Shown in pieces: positions 1-7,213 of a stretch of DNA of 11,922 nt. Numbering within the stretch: the first letter of the stretch is position 1; each line of letters begins with the position of its first letter. Where the stretch lies: contig CAXDOZ010000070.1 in assembly GCA_963991145.1 (NCBI GenBank), forward strand, positions 1-11,922. The letters are read 5' to 3'. Below the pieces are notes generated by a model. That model ran no database searches. It was given only the letters and a program-made list of their open reading frames with translations, and had not been told where the DNA came from. Source of the DNA: CAXDOZ01 sp963991145 (GTDB lineage Bacteria; Bacteroidota; Bacteroidia; Chitinophagales; JABDMM01). A program made the translations under genes and the position numbers.

Positions 1-746
1 AATCCAGAGAGAATGCGCTCAACAATGAAGACCGCCGACTCAAGCAAATGATGAAGCAGGTTCAGAGCATGCAAACCGATCTTGATCAGCAGAAGAAGCG
101 GTTGAGTTTTGAGATGAAACAGTTCAAAGCAGAGGAACTGGCAAAAAAAGAATCCTTGCTGAGAGATTTTGAGAAAGAGGTCAAGAAGGAGAAGAAAAGC
201 AAGAATGAGCTTGAGGAGATTCGCGCTTCACTGCAGAAAGAGCGAGGAGCTCTCGGTAGTGATCTGAAAGACCTGAAGAAAGAGCTCTTTACCAAGAAAT
301 CTCAAGCTCCTATCCAGGAAGGATCAAAGGTGAAGATGCTGGAGAGCGATGTCGAAGGAATCGTAGAGTCGATCAAAAAGGATAAGGCCAAGGTGCGCTT
401 TGGCATTGTGAGAACGGAGGTGGCGATCTCTGAATTGGTAGCACTTGAAACAGCTAAAAGAGACATCGGGCCGAAGGCCCAACATAAGGTTACGAAGAAC
501 GAAAATGCTGTTCAGGAGCTCGATCTGAGAGGAATGTTTGCAGAGGATGCCATGAGGCAGGTTGAGGAATTCATAGATCAGGCAATTATGGCTGGATTGC
601 CGAAGGTTCGCATCATTCATGGTAAGGGCAAAGGCAGATTGCGCGATGTGACATGGAATAGTTTGAAACAGCATCCGCATGTTACAGGATATGCTCATCC
701 ACCAAATAATGAAGGCGGCGATGGAGTAACGATCGCTGAACTCTAG
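1..746 (+). CDS. mutS2: Endonuclease MutS2, C-terminal part (5' end outside window)
   Basis: The frame is open from the left edge to a TAG at 744-746, so only the last ~248 residues are visible. They begin with a long charged coiled coil rich in K, E and Q (to about base 300). A small KOW-like beta segment follows, starting GSKVKMLES and containing EGIVESIKK. The end is an Smr domain with LDLRG (about bases 519-533), HGKGKGRLR (about 618-644) and GGDGVTIAEL at the C-terminus. This order is that of the MutS2 C-terminus. The family binds branched DNA or collided ribosomes, and Smr gives nicking or RNA-cleaving activity; which role applies here is not shown. The ATPase and clamp domains must lie upstream. 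The stop codon directly abuts the stop of the opposing LytM gene. Confidence 0.93.
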   Translation, partial: SRENALNNEDRRLKQMMKQVQSMQTDLDQQKKRLSFEMKQFKAEELAKKESLLRDFEKEVKKEKKSKNELEEIRASLQKERGALGSDLKDLKKELFTKKSQAPIQEGSKVKMLESDVEGIVESIKKDKAKVRFGIVRTEVAISELVALETAKRDIGPKAQHKVTKNENAVQELDLRGMFAEDAMRQVEEFIDQAIMAGLPKVRIIHGKGKGRLRDVTWNSLKQHPHVTGYAHPPNNEGGDGVTIAEL

Positions 747-1229
747 CTATTCGCAGCTTATCCAGGCTCCCGGAAAGAGCTTTTCCGTGTCTTTCCAAAT
801 CTCAATATGGAATTTGTATTCGCTGGTTTCGCCGGCCATTGACTTACCGATCAGATCTCCTGCAGAAACCTTGTCTTTTGATGTAACCGTAGCCTCCTCC
901 AGATCGGTAAAGACACTAAAATAATCTCCGTGCGAGACGATCAAAGTAACTCCCAACTCTCCCATTGCAATAGCTGAAACCACGATCCCTTCATGGATCG
1001 CGAGCACATCAGGCACATTGGCCAAAACATCCATGCCCGCTGAAGTGCTCAGATCTGATTCAATGTACAGCCTGCTGGCATCTAGAGAACCATCAGCTGT
1101 TGGGCAGCTCAATGAGCCTTTAGCTTCCTCGAAAGAAATAGTGTATTTCTCCAGATCTTCCTGCGCGCTCACAGTGAGGCAGAGGAAGGAAAAAAGTAGA
1201 ATTGGAATTAAACGAGCAGCGTAATTCAT
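747..1229 (-). CDS. Small EnvC-like LytM (M23-fold) protein, probably non-catalytic
   Basis: The protein has 160 residues. Residues 1-22 form a signal peptide ending SAQ, so it is exported. Residues ~60-150 resemble the LytM/M23 domain of EnvC-type murein hydrolase activators: IVSHGDYFSVFTDL (97-110), VSAGDLIGK (121-129), then KFHIEIWKD and a final PGAWI. In active M23 enzymes an H-x3-D pair and HxH hold zinc and do catalysis. Here Asp67 and His141 remain, but the first His of the first motif is absent and the first His of HxH is Lys139. I infer a binding or activating role in cell-wall turnover rather than peptidase activity. It lacks the long coiled coil of full EnvC, so it is much shorter than that family. 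It starts 11 bp after the aldo/keto reductase and is probably co-transcribed with it. Confidence 0.72.
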   Translation of the reverse strand: MNYAARLIPILLFSFLCLTVSAQEDLEKYTISFEEAKGSLSCPTADGSLDASRLYIESDLSTSAGMDVLANVPDVLAIHEGIVVSAIAMGELGVTLIVSHGDYFSVFTDLEEATVTSKDKVSAGDLIGKSMAGETSEYKFHIEIWKDTEKLFPGAWISCE

Positions 1230-1240
1230 ACGCCGCTAAG

Positions 1241-2221
1241 TTACCAACTTTCAATCTCTGGCTTGTTCTGCAGAATGTCTTCGATCTTCTGCATCATCTC
1301 GTCATTTAGAACCTTCACAGTATCAAGACATTCGAGATTCTGCTGCATGTGAGAAACCTTTGAGCCACCAAGAATCACCGTACTTACATTCGGGTTCTTC
1401 AGGCACCATGCAAGGGCCATATTGGTGAGTGTGATCCCGGCCTCATCGGCCAGATTCTTAAGTTCTACCGTTTTGCGCAGATTGTCTTCATTGCCTAAAA
1501 CTCGGTCTTTCAGCCAATCCAGGCCTTCGATCGACATGCGCGTATCAGTAGGATTCGCATCAATGTATTTCCCTGTAAGGAGACCACTTGCCAATGGAGA
1601 CCAGATCGTGGTTCCAAGTCCAAAGTTCTCGTAGAGCGGACGATACTCAGCCTCGAAGCGCTCGCGATGGAACATATTGTACTGCGGCTGCTCCATAACT
1701 GGTTTGATGAGGTTGTATTTCTCTGCAACTAGATGTGCTTCTGTGATCTGCTGCGCCGACCATTCAGATGTTCCCCAGTAAAGGATCTTTCCTTGCTGGA
1801 TCAGATTATGCATAGACCAAACCGTTTCTTCGATTGGCGTATTGATATCCGGGCGATGGCAGAAGTAAAGGTCGAGGTATTCAAGCTGGAAGCGTTTTAG
1901 TGCAGCTTCGCATGCCTCTACGATATGCTTGCGCATCAAACCTTTTTGATTGGGCTTATCCCCTCCCCAGAAAACCTTGGATGAAACGGTATAGCTGCTT
2001 CGGTCCCAGTTCATCTTCTTAAGGATCTTTCCCATCACGATCTCTGACTGACCGCGTGCATAGATCTCTGCATTATCGAAGAAGTTCACGCCATTATCGT
2101 AGGCAACTTTCATCATTTCTTCGGCGATATCATCACCGATCTGCTTTCCGAAGGTTAACCATGAACCAAGAGAGAGCGCTGAAACCTGTAATCCGGATCT
2201 TCCGAGTCTTCTGTATTCCAT
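1241..2221 (-). CDS. Aldo/keto reductase (Kv-beta / YghZ-like)
   Basis: The protein has 326 residues, the normal length for a TIM-barrel aldo/keto reductase. The expected catalytic tetrad is visible: Asp49 and Tyr54 in FFDNAEIY, Lys82 in VSSKVF, and His122 in LYFCHRPD. The start MEYRRLGRSGLQVSALSLG is the classic N-terminal hairpin and first strand. IWSPLASGLLTGKY and VSTVILGGSKVSHMQQNL match the NADPH-binding and C-terminal parts of the subfamily related to voltage-gated K+ channel beta subunits and E. coli YghZ. It should be a cytoplasmic NADPH-dependent carbonyl reductase; the substrate cannot be read from sequence. The ATG at 2219-2221 fits the family N-terminus exactly. It is divergent from the thioredoxin/gldC pair and leads the LytM gene. 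Confidence 0.93.
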   Translation of the reverse strand: MEYRRLGRSGLQVSALSLGSWLTFGKQIGDDIAEEMMKVAYDNGVNFFDNAEIYARGQSEIVMGKILKKMNWDRSSYTVSSKVFWGGDKPNQKGLMRKHIVEACEAALKRFQLEYLDLYFCHRPDINTPIEETVWSMHNLIQQGKILYWGTSEWSAQQITEAHLVAEKYNLIKPVMEQPQYNMFHRERFEAEYRPLYENFGLGTTIWSPLASGLLTGKYIDANPTDTRMSIEGLDWLKDRVLGNEDNLRKTVELKNLADEAGITLTNMALAWCLKNPNVSTVILGGSKVSHMQQNLECLDTVKVLNDEMMQKIEDILQNKPEIESW

Positions 2222-2264
2222 TTTGCTATGTTGATTTTAAGGGGTTAAGAGATGAGCCTTTGTA

Positions 2265-2272
2265 TATCTTTG
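2265..2272 (+). promoter_or_regulatory. Bacteroidota -7 box (TATCTTTG), possibly leaderless promoter
   Basis: TATCTTTG is an exact match to the Bacteroidota -7 consensus TAnnTTTG. It ends five bases before the ATG at 2278, so the transcript would have almost no 5' UTR. No good TTTG -33 box lies about 19 bp upstream (GGTT/TTAA there), so the call rests on the -7 box and its position. It supports choosing the 2278 start over upstream in-frame codons. Confidence 0.5.
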
Positions 2273-2277
2273 CGGCC

Positions 2278-2859
2278 ATGTTAAATCGAGACGCTTTTAA
2301 TGCTGAAATGTTCAAGTACGACGGGGATTCTTATCTGGAATTTCTGGCCAGCCTGGACATGGAATCTGCAAAGGCCCTGAATTACAGTGAAGAGGATCTG
2401 GAGCAGATCAAATCCAATCTGAATCAGATCGAAGAGCAGATCAATTTCGTGCAATTGGATGCGAAGTTGTACAATCACTTATCGGAGATCGAGAAGGATG
2501 TGAAATGGTATTTGATCCTTGAGCCTCTTTGTAAGGAATCGACATTGCTATTCCCATGGATCTATGCCATGGCCTATACCAATGAGTCATTTGACCTGAA
2601 GCTGTGTATTCAGGCGGAAGAGATCGAAAGTGTAAAGAGCATTCAGGGAGCCAATTACCCGAGCTTTCCTCAATTGATCTTTGACGCAGAGGGCGTAGAG
2701 GCGCTTGATGAATGGGGTCCCAGGCCTCAATCGGCCCGAAGGGCTTTAGAAGAGTTGAAAGTCTCAAAAGACTGGAAAACTTATACCGATTGGTATAAAA
2801 AAGAAGGCTTCAACGACCTTCAAACAGAATTTGTAAATCTTAGTAAAAGCTGGTTATGA
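2278..2859 (+). CDS. Thioredoxin family protein (Thioredoxin_9-like)
   Basis: The protein has 193 residues and is cytoplasmic, with no signal peptide. A helical N-terminal half (1-72) precedes a thioredoxin-like core: KWYLILEPLCKES (76-88), a probable cis-proline in YPSFPQLIF (Pro131), and WGPRP (146-150). The last motif is the hallmark I associate with the Bacteroidota thioredoxin_9 group. That group usually carries a WCGDA-type active site; here it is LCKES, with one cysteine (Cys85), so a CxxC dithiol cycle is not possible at this site. The frame is open upstream to 2056, but those codons overlap the opposing reductase and the upstream residues look like antisense translation. The ATG at 2278 sits just after a -7 box. 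The stop overlaps the gldC start (ATGA), indicating translational coupling. Confidence 0.8.
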   Translation: MLNRDAFNAEMFKYDGDSYLEFLASLDMESAKALNYSEEDLEQIKSNLNQIEEQINFVQLDAKLYNHLSEIEKDVKWYLILEPLCKESTLLFPWIYAMAYTNESFDLKLCIQAEEIESVKSIQGANYPSFPQLIFDAEGVEALDEWGPRPQSARRALEELKVSKDWKTYTDWYKKEGFNDLQTEFVNLSKSWL

Positions 2860-3227
2860 GCAAGTTAGTAGAGAAAACCTCAGAGATAAAGATCAAAGTT
2901 GCCTTGAACAAGAACAAGGTGCCTGTAGACATTAAGTGGCAAGCCACCGATTCAGAGAATGCTGAGTTAAAGGACTGTAAATCAGTTATGCTGGCGGTTT
3001 GGGATCCATTTGAGAAGGATACTTTGAGCATTAACCTCTGGACCAATGAAATGATGGTTGATGAGATGCACGCTCACTTCTTCAGAACCATGACCAATTT
3101 GACCAATAGTTATTACCAGGCGACTGGTAATCCCGAGGTGATTCCTATGATGCAGGAAACCATTAAGGAATTGGCTAAGCGTACTTCAGACTGGGAAGAG
3201 AAAAAATCTAAAGGAGAAGCCGGTTAA
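2856..3227 (+). CDS. gldC: Gliding motility protein GldC
   Basis: The protein has 123 residues, close to the usual GldC size. Recognisable family features are the opening KTSEIKIKVALNKNKVP, then IKWQATDSE, the WDPFEKDTLSINLWT segment, and MMVDEMHAHFF followed by a helical tail. In Flavobacterium, GldC is a small soluble protein associated with gliding and linked to GldB; its biochemical role is not established. There is no signal peptide. It overlaps the preceding thioredoxin gene by four bases. In many Flavobacteriia gldB lies beside gldC; here the neighbour is the thioredoxin, and no gldB is visible. The next gene is convergent, 20 bp away. Confidence 0.85.
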   Translation: MSKLVEKTSEIKIKVALNKNKVPVDIKWQATDSENAELKDCKSVMLAVWDPFEKDTLSINLWTNEMMVDEMHAHFFRTMTNLTNSYYQATGNPEVIPMMQETIKELAKRTSDWEEKKSKGEAG

Positions 3228-3247
3228 TCCAGCAAACCTTCTAGAGC

Positions 3248-4531
3248 CTATTCTAATTTTTCGATACGAGCTTTAAGAGCTTGGTTCTCGGTAGCTAATT
3301 CTTTGATGGCATTGATTTGGATGTAATCGAGAGCTGAACCGTCGTAAGTAAGGTACTCTCCTATTCCAGGATTAAGAACTTCACCAGTTACTTCATCAAC
3401 TTGTTTTCCAAGTTCCATGCGCTTAACCATATATGGTGCGACCTCTTCAATTTGCTGCGCTCTTACACCTACAAATTCACGCCCGTCATCTGGAGCTGCC
3501 ATTCCATTATACTGGAAAGTGATCGGATCGATTTTCATAAGAACTGAAAGGCCATCAGTGAATGAGTTAATATTCTTCTTCAATCGCTCATCAGAAATAG
3601 TTGTCCAGTTACCACCACCAGTCTTGTAAGCTGCACCAACAACCTCAAGATCATCTTCAATGTAGAGATCTTCGTCACCTGTTGCATAGGTGATTGTTGG
3701 AGAGGCAGCGTCTCCAATTACGTTTGCAGTAGTATTAACTGCTCTTCCAGCATTTAAGACCCCATTGGTGGCATCGGTAATAAAATCACCTTCTGATCTA
3801 ATATTTCGTATCTGATCTGGGATCAAGTCTGTTCCATTGTCATTCCAGGGAAGTGTTACACCATTTCCTCCACTAATGGTCAATACGCCTGTAGTTGTTG
3901 TATAACTAAGGGTTTGATTATCGGTTGGAAGTGCAGTAGCACTTAGATCACCATTAGCATTGGCGATCACCATTCTGTTACCTGCTCCTGCAAGGGAAGT
4001 AACTCTTAAGGAACCATTAACTCTTAATTGGTTCAAAGAAAAATCACCCCAGATCAAAGGTGCGGTAGTGCTACTATTGTCAATGTAAAGCTTATTTGAA
4101 CCCAACTCGTTAGATCCTGCTGAATAGCCAAGAAACACATTCGCATTCCCAGTATTGGTAGCCCCGGCATTTGTACCAAGGAAGGTATTAAAATCGCCGT
4201 CGAGCTGATTTCCTGCTCCTGATCCAATTACGGTATTTGAATTCATGGTTCCACTTGTGTTATAGGCAGCAAAGGTTCCCATAATAGTATTGAAACTTCC
4301 CGTGTCAATACCTCCTCCCGCTTCTAATCCAAAAAACGAGTTACTTGTGCCTTGATTCATATCTCCTCCTGCACTGAAACCTGCCATAGTGTTATAGTTT
4401 CCAGCTCGGATCGCCTGCCCTGCAAAATGGCCCATTGCTGTGTTATAAAGACCTTCAAAATACCTTCCGGAAAAACGACCAATTGCAATATTCTGATCAC
4501 CGGTTAGGTCAGACCCTGCCGAGACCCCCAA
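3248..4531 (-). CDS. 3' open segment of the fibre gene: last repeats, linker and Peptidase_S74 domain
   Basis: This open segment of up to 427 residues would begin at a TTG (4529-4531) if translated alone, but I regard it as the continuation of the larger gene. Residues 1-150 are about nine repeats of the IGxxAG type. The linker contains NKLYIDNSSTTAPLIWGDF and NGSLRVTSLAGAGNRMVIA, common before S74 domains. The S74 chaperone starts near base 3595 with TISDERLKKNI. Ser and Lys five residues apart match the Ser-Lys dyad of phage endosialidase chaperones, which self-cleave just before the Ser. The end, from NAIKELATENQAL to the last residue, is a short coiled coil expected to trimerise. There is no T9SS sorting domain, so surface delivery must differ from the two T9SS proteins nearby. 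Confidence 0.75.
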   Translation of the reverse strand: MGVSAGSDLTGDQNIAIGRFSGRYFEGLYNTAMGHFAGQAIRAGNYNTMAGFSAGGDMNQGTSNSFFGLEAGGGIDTGSFNTIMGTFAAYNTSGTMNSNTVIGSGAGNQLDGDFNTFLGTNAGATNTGNANVFLGYSAGSNELGSNKLYIDNSSTTAPLIWGDFSLNQLRVNGSLRVTSLAGAGNRMVIANANGDLSATALPTDNQTLSYTTTTGVLTISGGNGVTLPWNDNGTDLIPDQIRNIRSEGDFITDATNGVLNAGRAVNTTANVIGDAASPTITYATGDEDLYIEDDLEVVGAAYKTGGGNWTTISDERLKKNINSFTDGLSVLMKIDPITFQYNGMAAPDDGREFVGVRAQQIEEVAPYMVKRMELGKQVDEVTGEVLNPGIGEYLTYDGSALDYIQINAIKELATENQALKARIEKLE

Positions 4532-6704
4532 TCATAATATTCAAATTCGCCGTGTTATTGATCCCCGCAGAGTTTCCAATCATCACGTTCGTATTTCCAG
4601 TATTGTTTAGCCCTGTACTTTCACCAATCATTACATTGGCGTTACCTGAATTCTGCCTACCACTGAAAGCACCTATCGCAGTATTAGCATTTTGAGTCCC
4701 ATTTGCTAAATATCCCGCAAAGCTACCTATGTAGGTATTTGAATTCCCTGTACCTATGCCAGCTCCAGACTCCTGACCTAAAAAAGTGTTTGATAAACCG
4801 GTTACAAGGTCATTCCCTGAATTGTAGCCTATCATATTATTGTAACTACCATTGACCAGGTTAAACCCTGAAAAGGTCCCAAAGAAATTATTCATAATTC
4901 CCTCAGTATTTTGCCCGGCATTCCGGCCAATCGCCTGATTGTAATATCCTTCCATATTAAGCCCAGCATTCACTCCAAGAGCTATGTTATTGTTACCGGT
5001 ATTGTTTCTACCAGCTCCTAGCCCAATAAACGTATTTACTCCACTTGTACTGTTACGCCCTGCGCCGGTACCTACAAATGTATTTGAGGAACCTTCACTA
5101 TATCTACCTGCCTCGTTACCAATAAAAATGTTGCTTGAATTTGTAGAGTCATAATGGCCGGTTAAATATCCAATGAATACGTTGCCCGTCCCCGTTAAGT
5201 GATTCTCTCCTGCATGCGCTCCCAGGAAGGTGTTAAAACTTGAATTGGATTGATAACCTGCCCGAAACCCAACTGCAGTGACAGCGTCCCCGCCATTTAT
5301 AGTCCTTCCGGCCTGCCTACCAATAAGAGTATTATTAAAACTAGTCCATGAGTAGCGACCAGCCTCGGTTCCAACATAGGTGTTACCTCCAAAATTGCTG
5401 CTATCGCCCGCTAATGCCCCAACAAAGGTGTTAAAGCTATTTGCATTGGTTCTTCCCGAATGATAACCAACATAGGTATTGAAATCTCCCCCTATATTAT
5501 TCATACCGGCTTTACTACCTACAGTAACTGTATAGAAAGCTCCGGTGCTCCTGAATGAAGCAGAATCTCCAATTGCTACAAGATCACTTACACCAATATT
5601 ATTTTCTAGTGCATTTGATCCAATCGCCACGTTTCCACTTGCTACAGTTCCCAGCCTTCCAGCATGAAAACCGTAGGTCGTATTATTCATACCAGTGCTA
5701 TTGCTAAAACTTGACCTATGTCCCATACTTGTATTTCTGCGGCCATTGATCGTGTCTGATGGATTTGTATTGTATTGCGAATAAGCACCAACAGCCACAT
5801 TTCCTGAGACCCAATTAGTATCTCCAGCCTGAGCAATATTGGATAATCGATGCAAAGCGAAGTAACCCACTGCCACACCCTGGCTCTCTCCATTTGCTCT
5901 AAACATGGCCCCACGCCCAACAGCGGTATTGTAAGAACCAAACTGCCCAAGTTCAAGAGCTCCTACTCCCAGAGCAACATTGTGTTGCCCGTAAAGATGA
6001 TTTCGTAAAGCTCGCCAACCAACAGCTACATTGGCATTACCGGCAGTGTCGTAATGCATCGCTTCTACCCCAACAGCAGTGTTGAAGCTATTGGTCTTGT
6101 GACTAAAGAGGGCATAATAACCCACAGCTGTATTCGCAGTTCCATCTACGCTGTTATACATGCTGAAGGAGCCAACTGAAGTATTCGCCCAGGAAACAAA
6201 TTCCCCAACAGGCTGATGTCTGTACATTGCATAAGGTCCAATAGCCACATTGTAAGCTCCACCTGAATCTGCAAAGAACAAAGCAGCCGGACCAATTGCT
6301 GTCTGCCAGTTTCCAATGGTATTATTGAATAGAGCAGATCTACCAATGGCAGTGTTATAGCCCCCTGAAATATTCTCTTCCATAGCACCCGCTCCAATGG
6401 CGGTATTGCGCTGTCCTGCTTTATTCGCCCGAAGGGCATAATAACCCACACCAACATTAAAGATCCCAGATACACTATCCTTTAGTACATCATCACAAAT
6501 AGCGACATTCGCTCCGGCAGTGGCATTCCTTAGCGTGTTCTTACCTATGGCGATATTCGCTTCACCTGAATCAGAATTGAAAAGAGCAGAATCCCCAATT
6601 CCTACGTTTTGTGCTGTGTTATTGGCATAAGCTCCTGCATTCCCGCCGATGTAAACACTGCTTTTGACATCGCTTTGCCCAAATCCGGCCGAAGGGCCGA
6701 TAAG
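4082..6704 (-). repeat. Coding repeat region, ~50 units of 48-51 bp
   Basis: Translated on the minus strand, the region gives about 50 consecutive units stepping at IG, VG or LG. Units are strongly diverged at DNA level, so this is protein repetition rather than a recent satellite. The promoter-proximal half (higher coordinates) is of the AL/AM type at 17 residues, and the distal half of the AG type at 16 residues. The 16-residue phase is kept across the C5 frame break only if one G is removed from the coding strand. Confidence 0.85.
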
Positions 6705-6992
6705 TATGCTACCAGAATCGCTAAAAAGCTCAAGGCATCCATTTGGCAAAAGCTTCATTCGCATGACGCTATCAACCTTGAATATGATTGGAACAGAATC
6801 AAGGGTTCCTAGGAAATGAATTGCCGGATCCAGCCCTGTATTACCCTCTACTTTCCATCCAATTGAATCAAAAGGGATCTTGACAAAGTTTCCATTTGAA
6901 ATAAAGAGGGTGTCCTTGCTGAAGCTCAGATTTTGCAGCTCATTATCCGGGATGGTATCATTGTAACTACCCTGAAAGTCAAGGGGTTTCAA
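4509..6992 (-). CDS. Central open segment of the fibre gene: repeat shaft
   Basis: This 827-codon open segment runs from the first in-frame start-like codon, a TTG at 6990-6992, to a TGA at 4509-4511 reached four codons after the C5 run. The same frame stays open upstream to 7187 and encodes signal-peptide and VGIGT residues there, so the TTG is very unlikely to be the true start. Apart from about 96 N-terminal residues it is repeats with an IG/VG step: first mostly 17 residues (IGxxALxNNxxGxxNTA), later mostly 16 residues (IGxxAGxNNTGNxNVx). Glycine, asparagine and alanine dominate, and cysteine is nearly absent. The period and composition suggest a beta-roll or triple-beta fibre like the heads of trimeric autotransporters; this is inference from pattern. 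The final GGLGRV residues break the repeat. Confidence 0.75.
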   Translation of the reverse strand: MKPLDFQGSYNDTIPDNELQNLSFSKDTLFISNGNFVKIPFDSIGWKVEGNTGLDPAIHFLGTLDSVPIIFKVDSVMRMKLLPNGCLELFSDSGSILIGPSAGFGQSDVKSSVYIGGNAGAYANNTAQNVGIGDSALFNSDSGEANIAIGKNTLRNATAGANVAICDDVLKDSVSGIFNVGVGYYALRANKAGQRNTAIGAGAMEENISGGYNTAIGRSALFNNTIGNWQTAIGPAALFFADSGGAYNVAIGPYAMYRHQPVGEFVSWANTSVGSFSMYNSVDGTANTAVGYYALFSHKTNSFNTAVGVEAMHYDTAGNANVAVGWRALRNHLYGQHNVALGVGALELGQFGSYNTAVGRGAMFRANGESQGVAVGYFALHRLSNIAQAGDTNWVSGNVAVGAYSQYNTNPSDTINGRRNTSMGHRSSFSNSTGMNNTTYGFHAGRLGTVASGNVAIGSNALENNIGVSDLVAIGDSASFRSTGAFYTVTVGSKAGMNNIGGDFNTYVGYHSGRTNANSFNTFVGALAGDSSNFGGNTYVGTEAGRYSWTSFNNTLIGRQAGRTINGGDAVTAVGFRAGYQSNSSFNTFLGAHAGENHLTGTGNVFIGYLTGHYDSTNSSNIFIGNEAGRYSEGSSNTFVGTGAGRNSTSGVNTFIGLGAGRNNTGNNNIALGVNAGLNMEGYYNQAIGRNAGQNTEGIMNNFFGTFSGFNLVNGSYNNMIGYNSGNDLVTGLSNTFLGQESGAGIGTGNSNTYIGSFAGYLANGTQNANTAIGAFSGRQNSGNANVMIGESTGLNNTGNTNVMIGNSAGINNTANLNIMIGGLGRV

Positions 6993-7213
6993 GCTTGTAC
7001 CATCATATCCTAAGAACTGAGTTCCATTCCATTGAATGGTACCGGGATTTAGGCTATCAGTGCTACCAATTTTTATCGCTCCATCGATATCCAGTTTTTC
7101 TTTGGGGTCATTCGTTCCGATACCAACATTGTTGTCTTGAGCCGAAAGGCTATAAGCGATTAATCCAAAAGCAACTAGAAAAGATTTCTAAGGGTAAAAG
7201 TCAGGGGTCTCAT

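Larger units (their letters stand above)
3248..7213 (-). pseudogene. Surface fibre protein: signal peptide, ~50 short repeats, Peptidase_S74 chaperone; frame broken twice
   Basis: The intended gene seems to run from the ATG at 7211-7213 to the TAG at 3248-3250, about 1321 residues. The N-terminus reads MRPLTFTLRNLF, then continues in another frame as LVAFGLIAYSLSAQ, together a convincing signal peptide. Next come VGIGTNDPKEKLDIDG and WNGTQFLGYDG, typical of Bacteroidota S74 proteins, then about 50 repeats of 16-17 residues (~171-1044), a linker, and an S74 domain with SDERLKKNI. Break 1 lies in an A4 run at 7179-7182 (one base short); break 2 in a C5 run at 4525-4529 (one base too many). The changes cancel, so start and stop share a frame. 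Likely role: an exported fibrous adhesin that trimerises and loses its chaperone by self-cleavage. It could be a decayed gene, an assembly error or a phase-variable gene; the sequence alone cannot decide. Confidence 0.8.

Noticed and set aside
86..698. Leftward open frames opposite mutS2
   Set aside because: They are low-complexity shadows of the coiled coil and Smr codons, with no recognisable domain.
2056..2277. In-frame upstream extension of the thioredoxin-like gene
   Set aside because: The extension lies antisense to the 5' end of the reductase, reads as Arg/His-rich nonsense, and is downstaged by a -7 box at 2265 just before the ATG at 2278.
4082..6704. CRISPR-like or satellite array
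   Set aside because: The periodicity is at protein level with diverged DNA units and no constant repeat-spacer pattern.
4509..7213. Programmed ribosomal frameshifting as the explanation for both breaks
   Set aside because: The two sites need opposite shifts (-1 then +1), and neither shows a full slippery heptamer with a clear stimulator; homopolymer indels are simpler.
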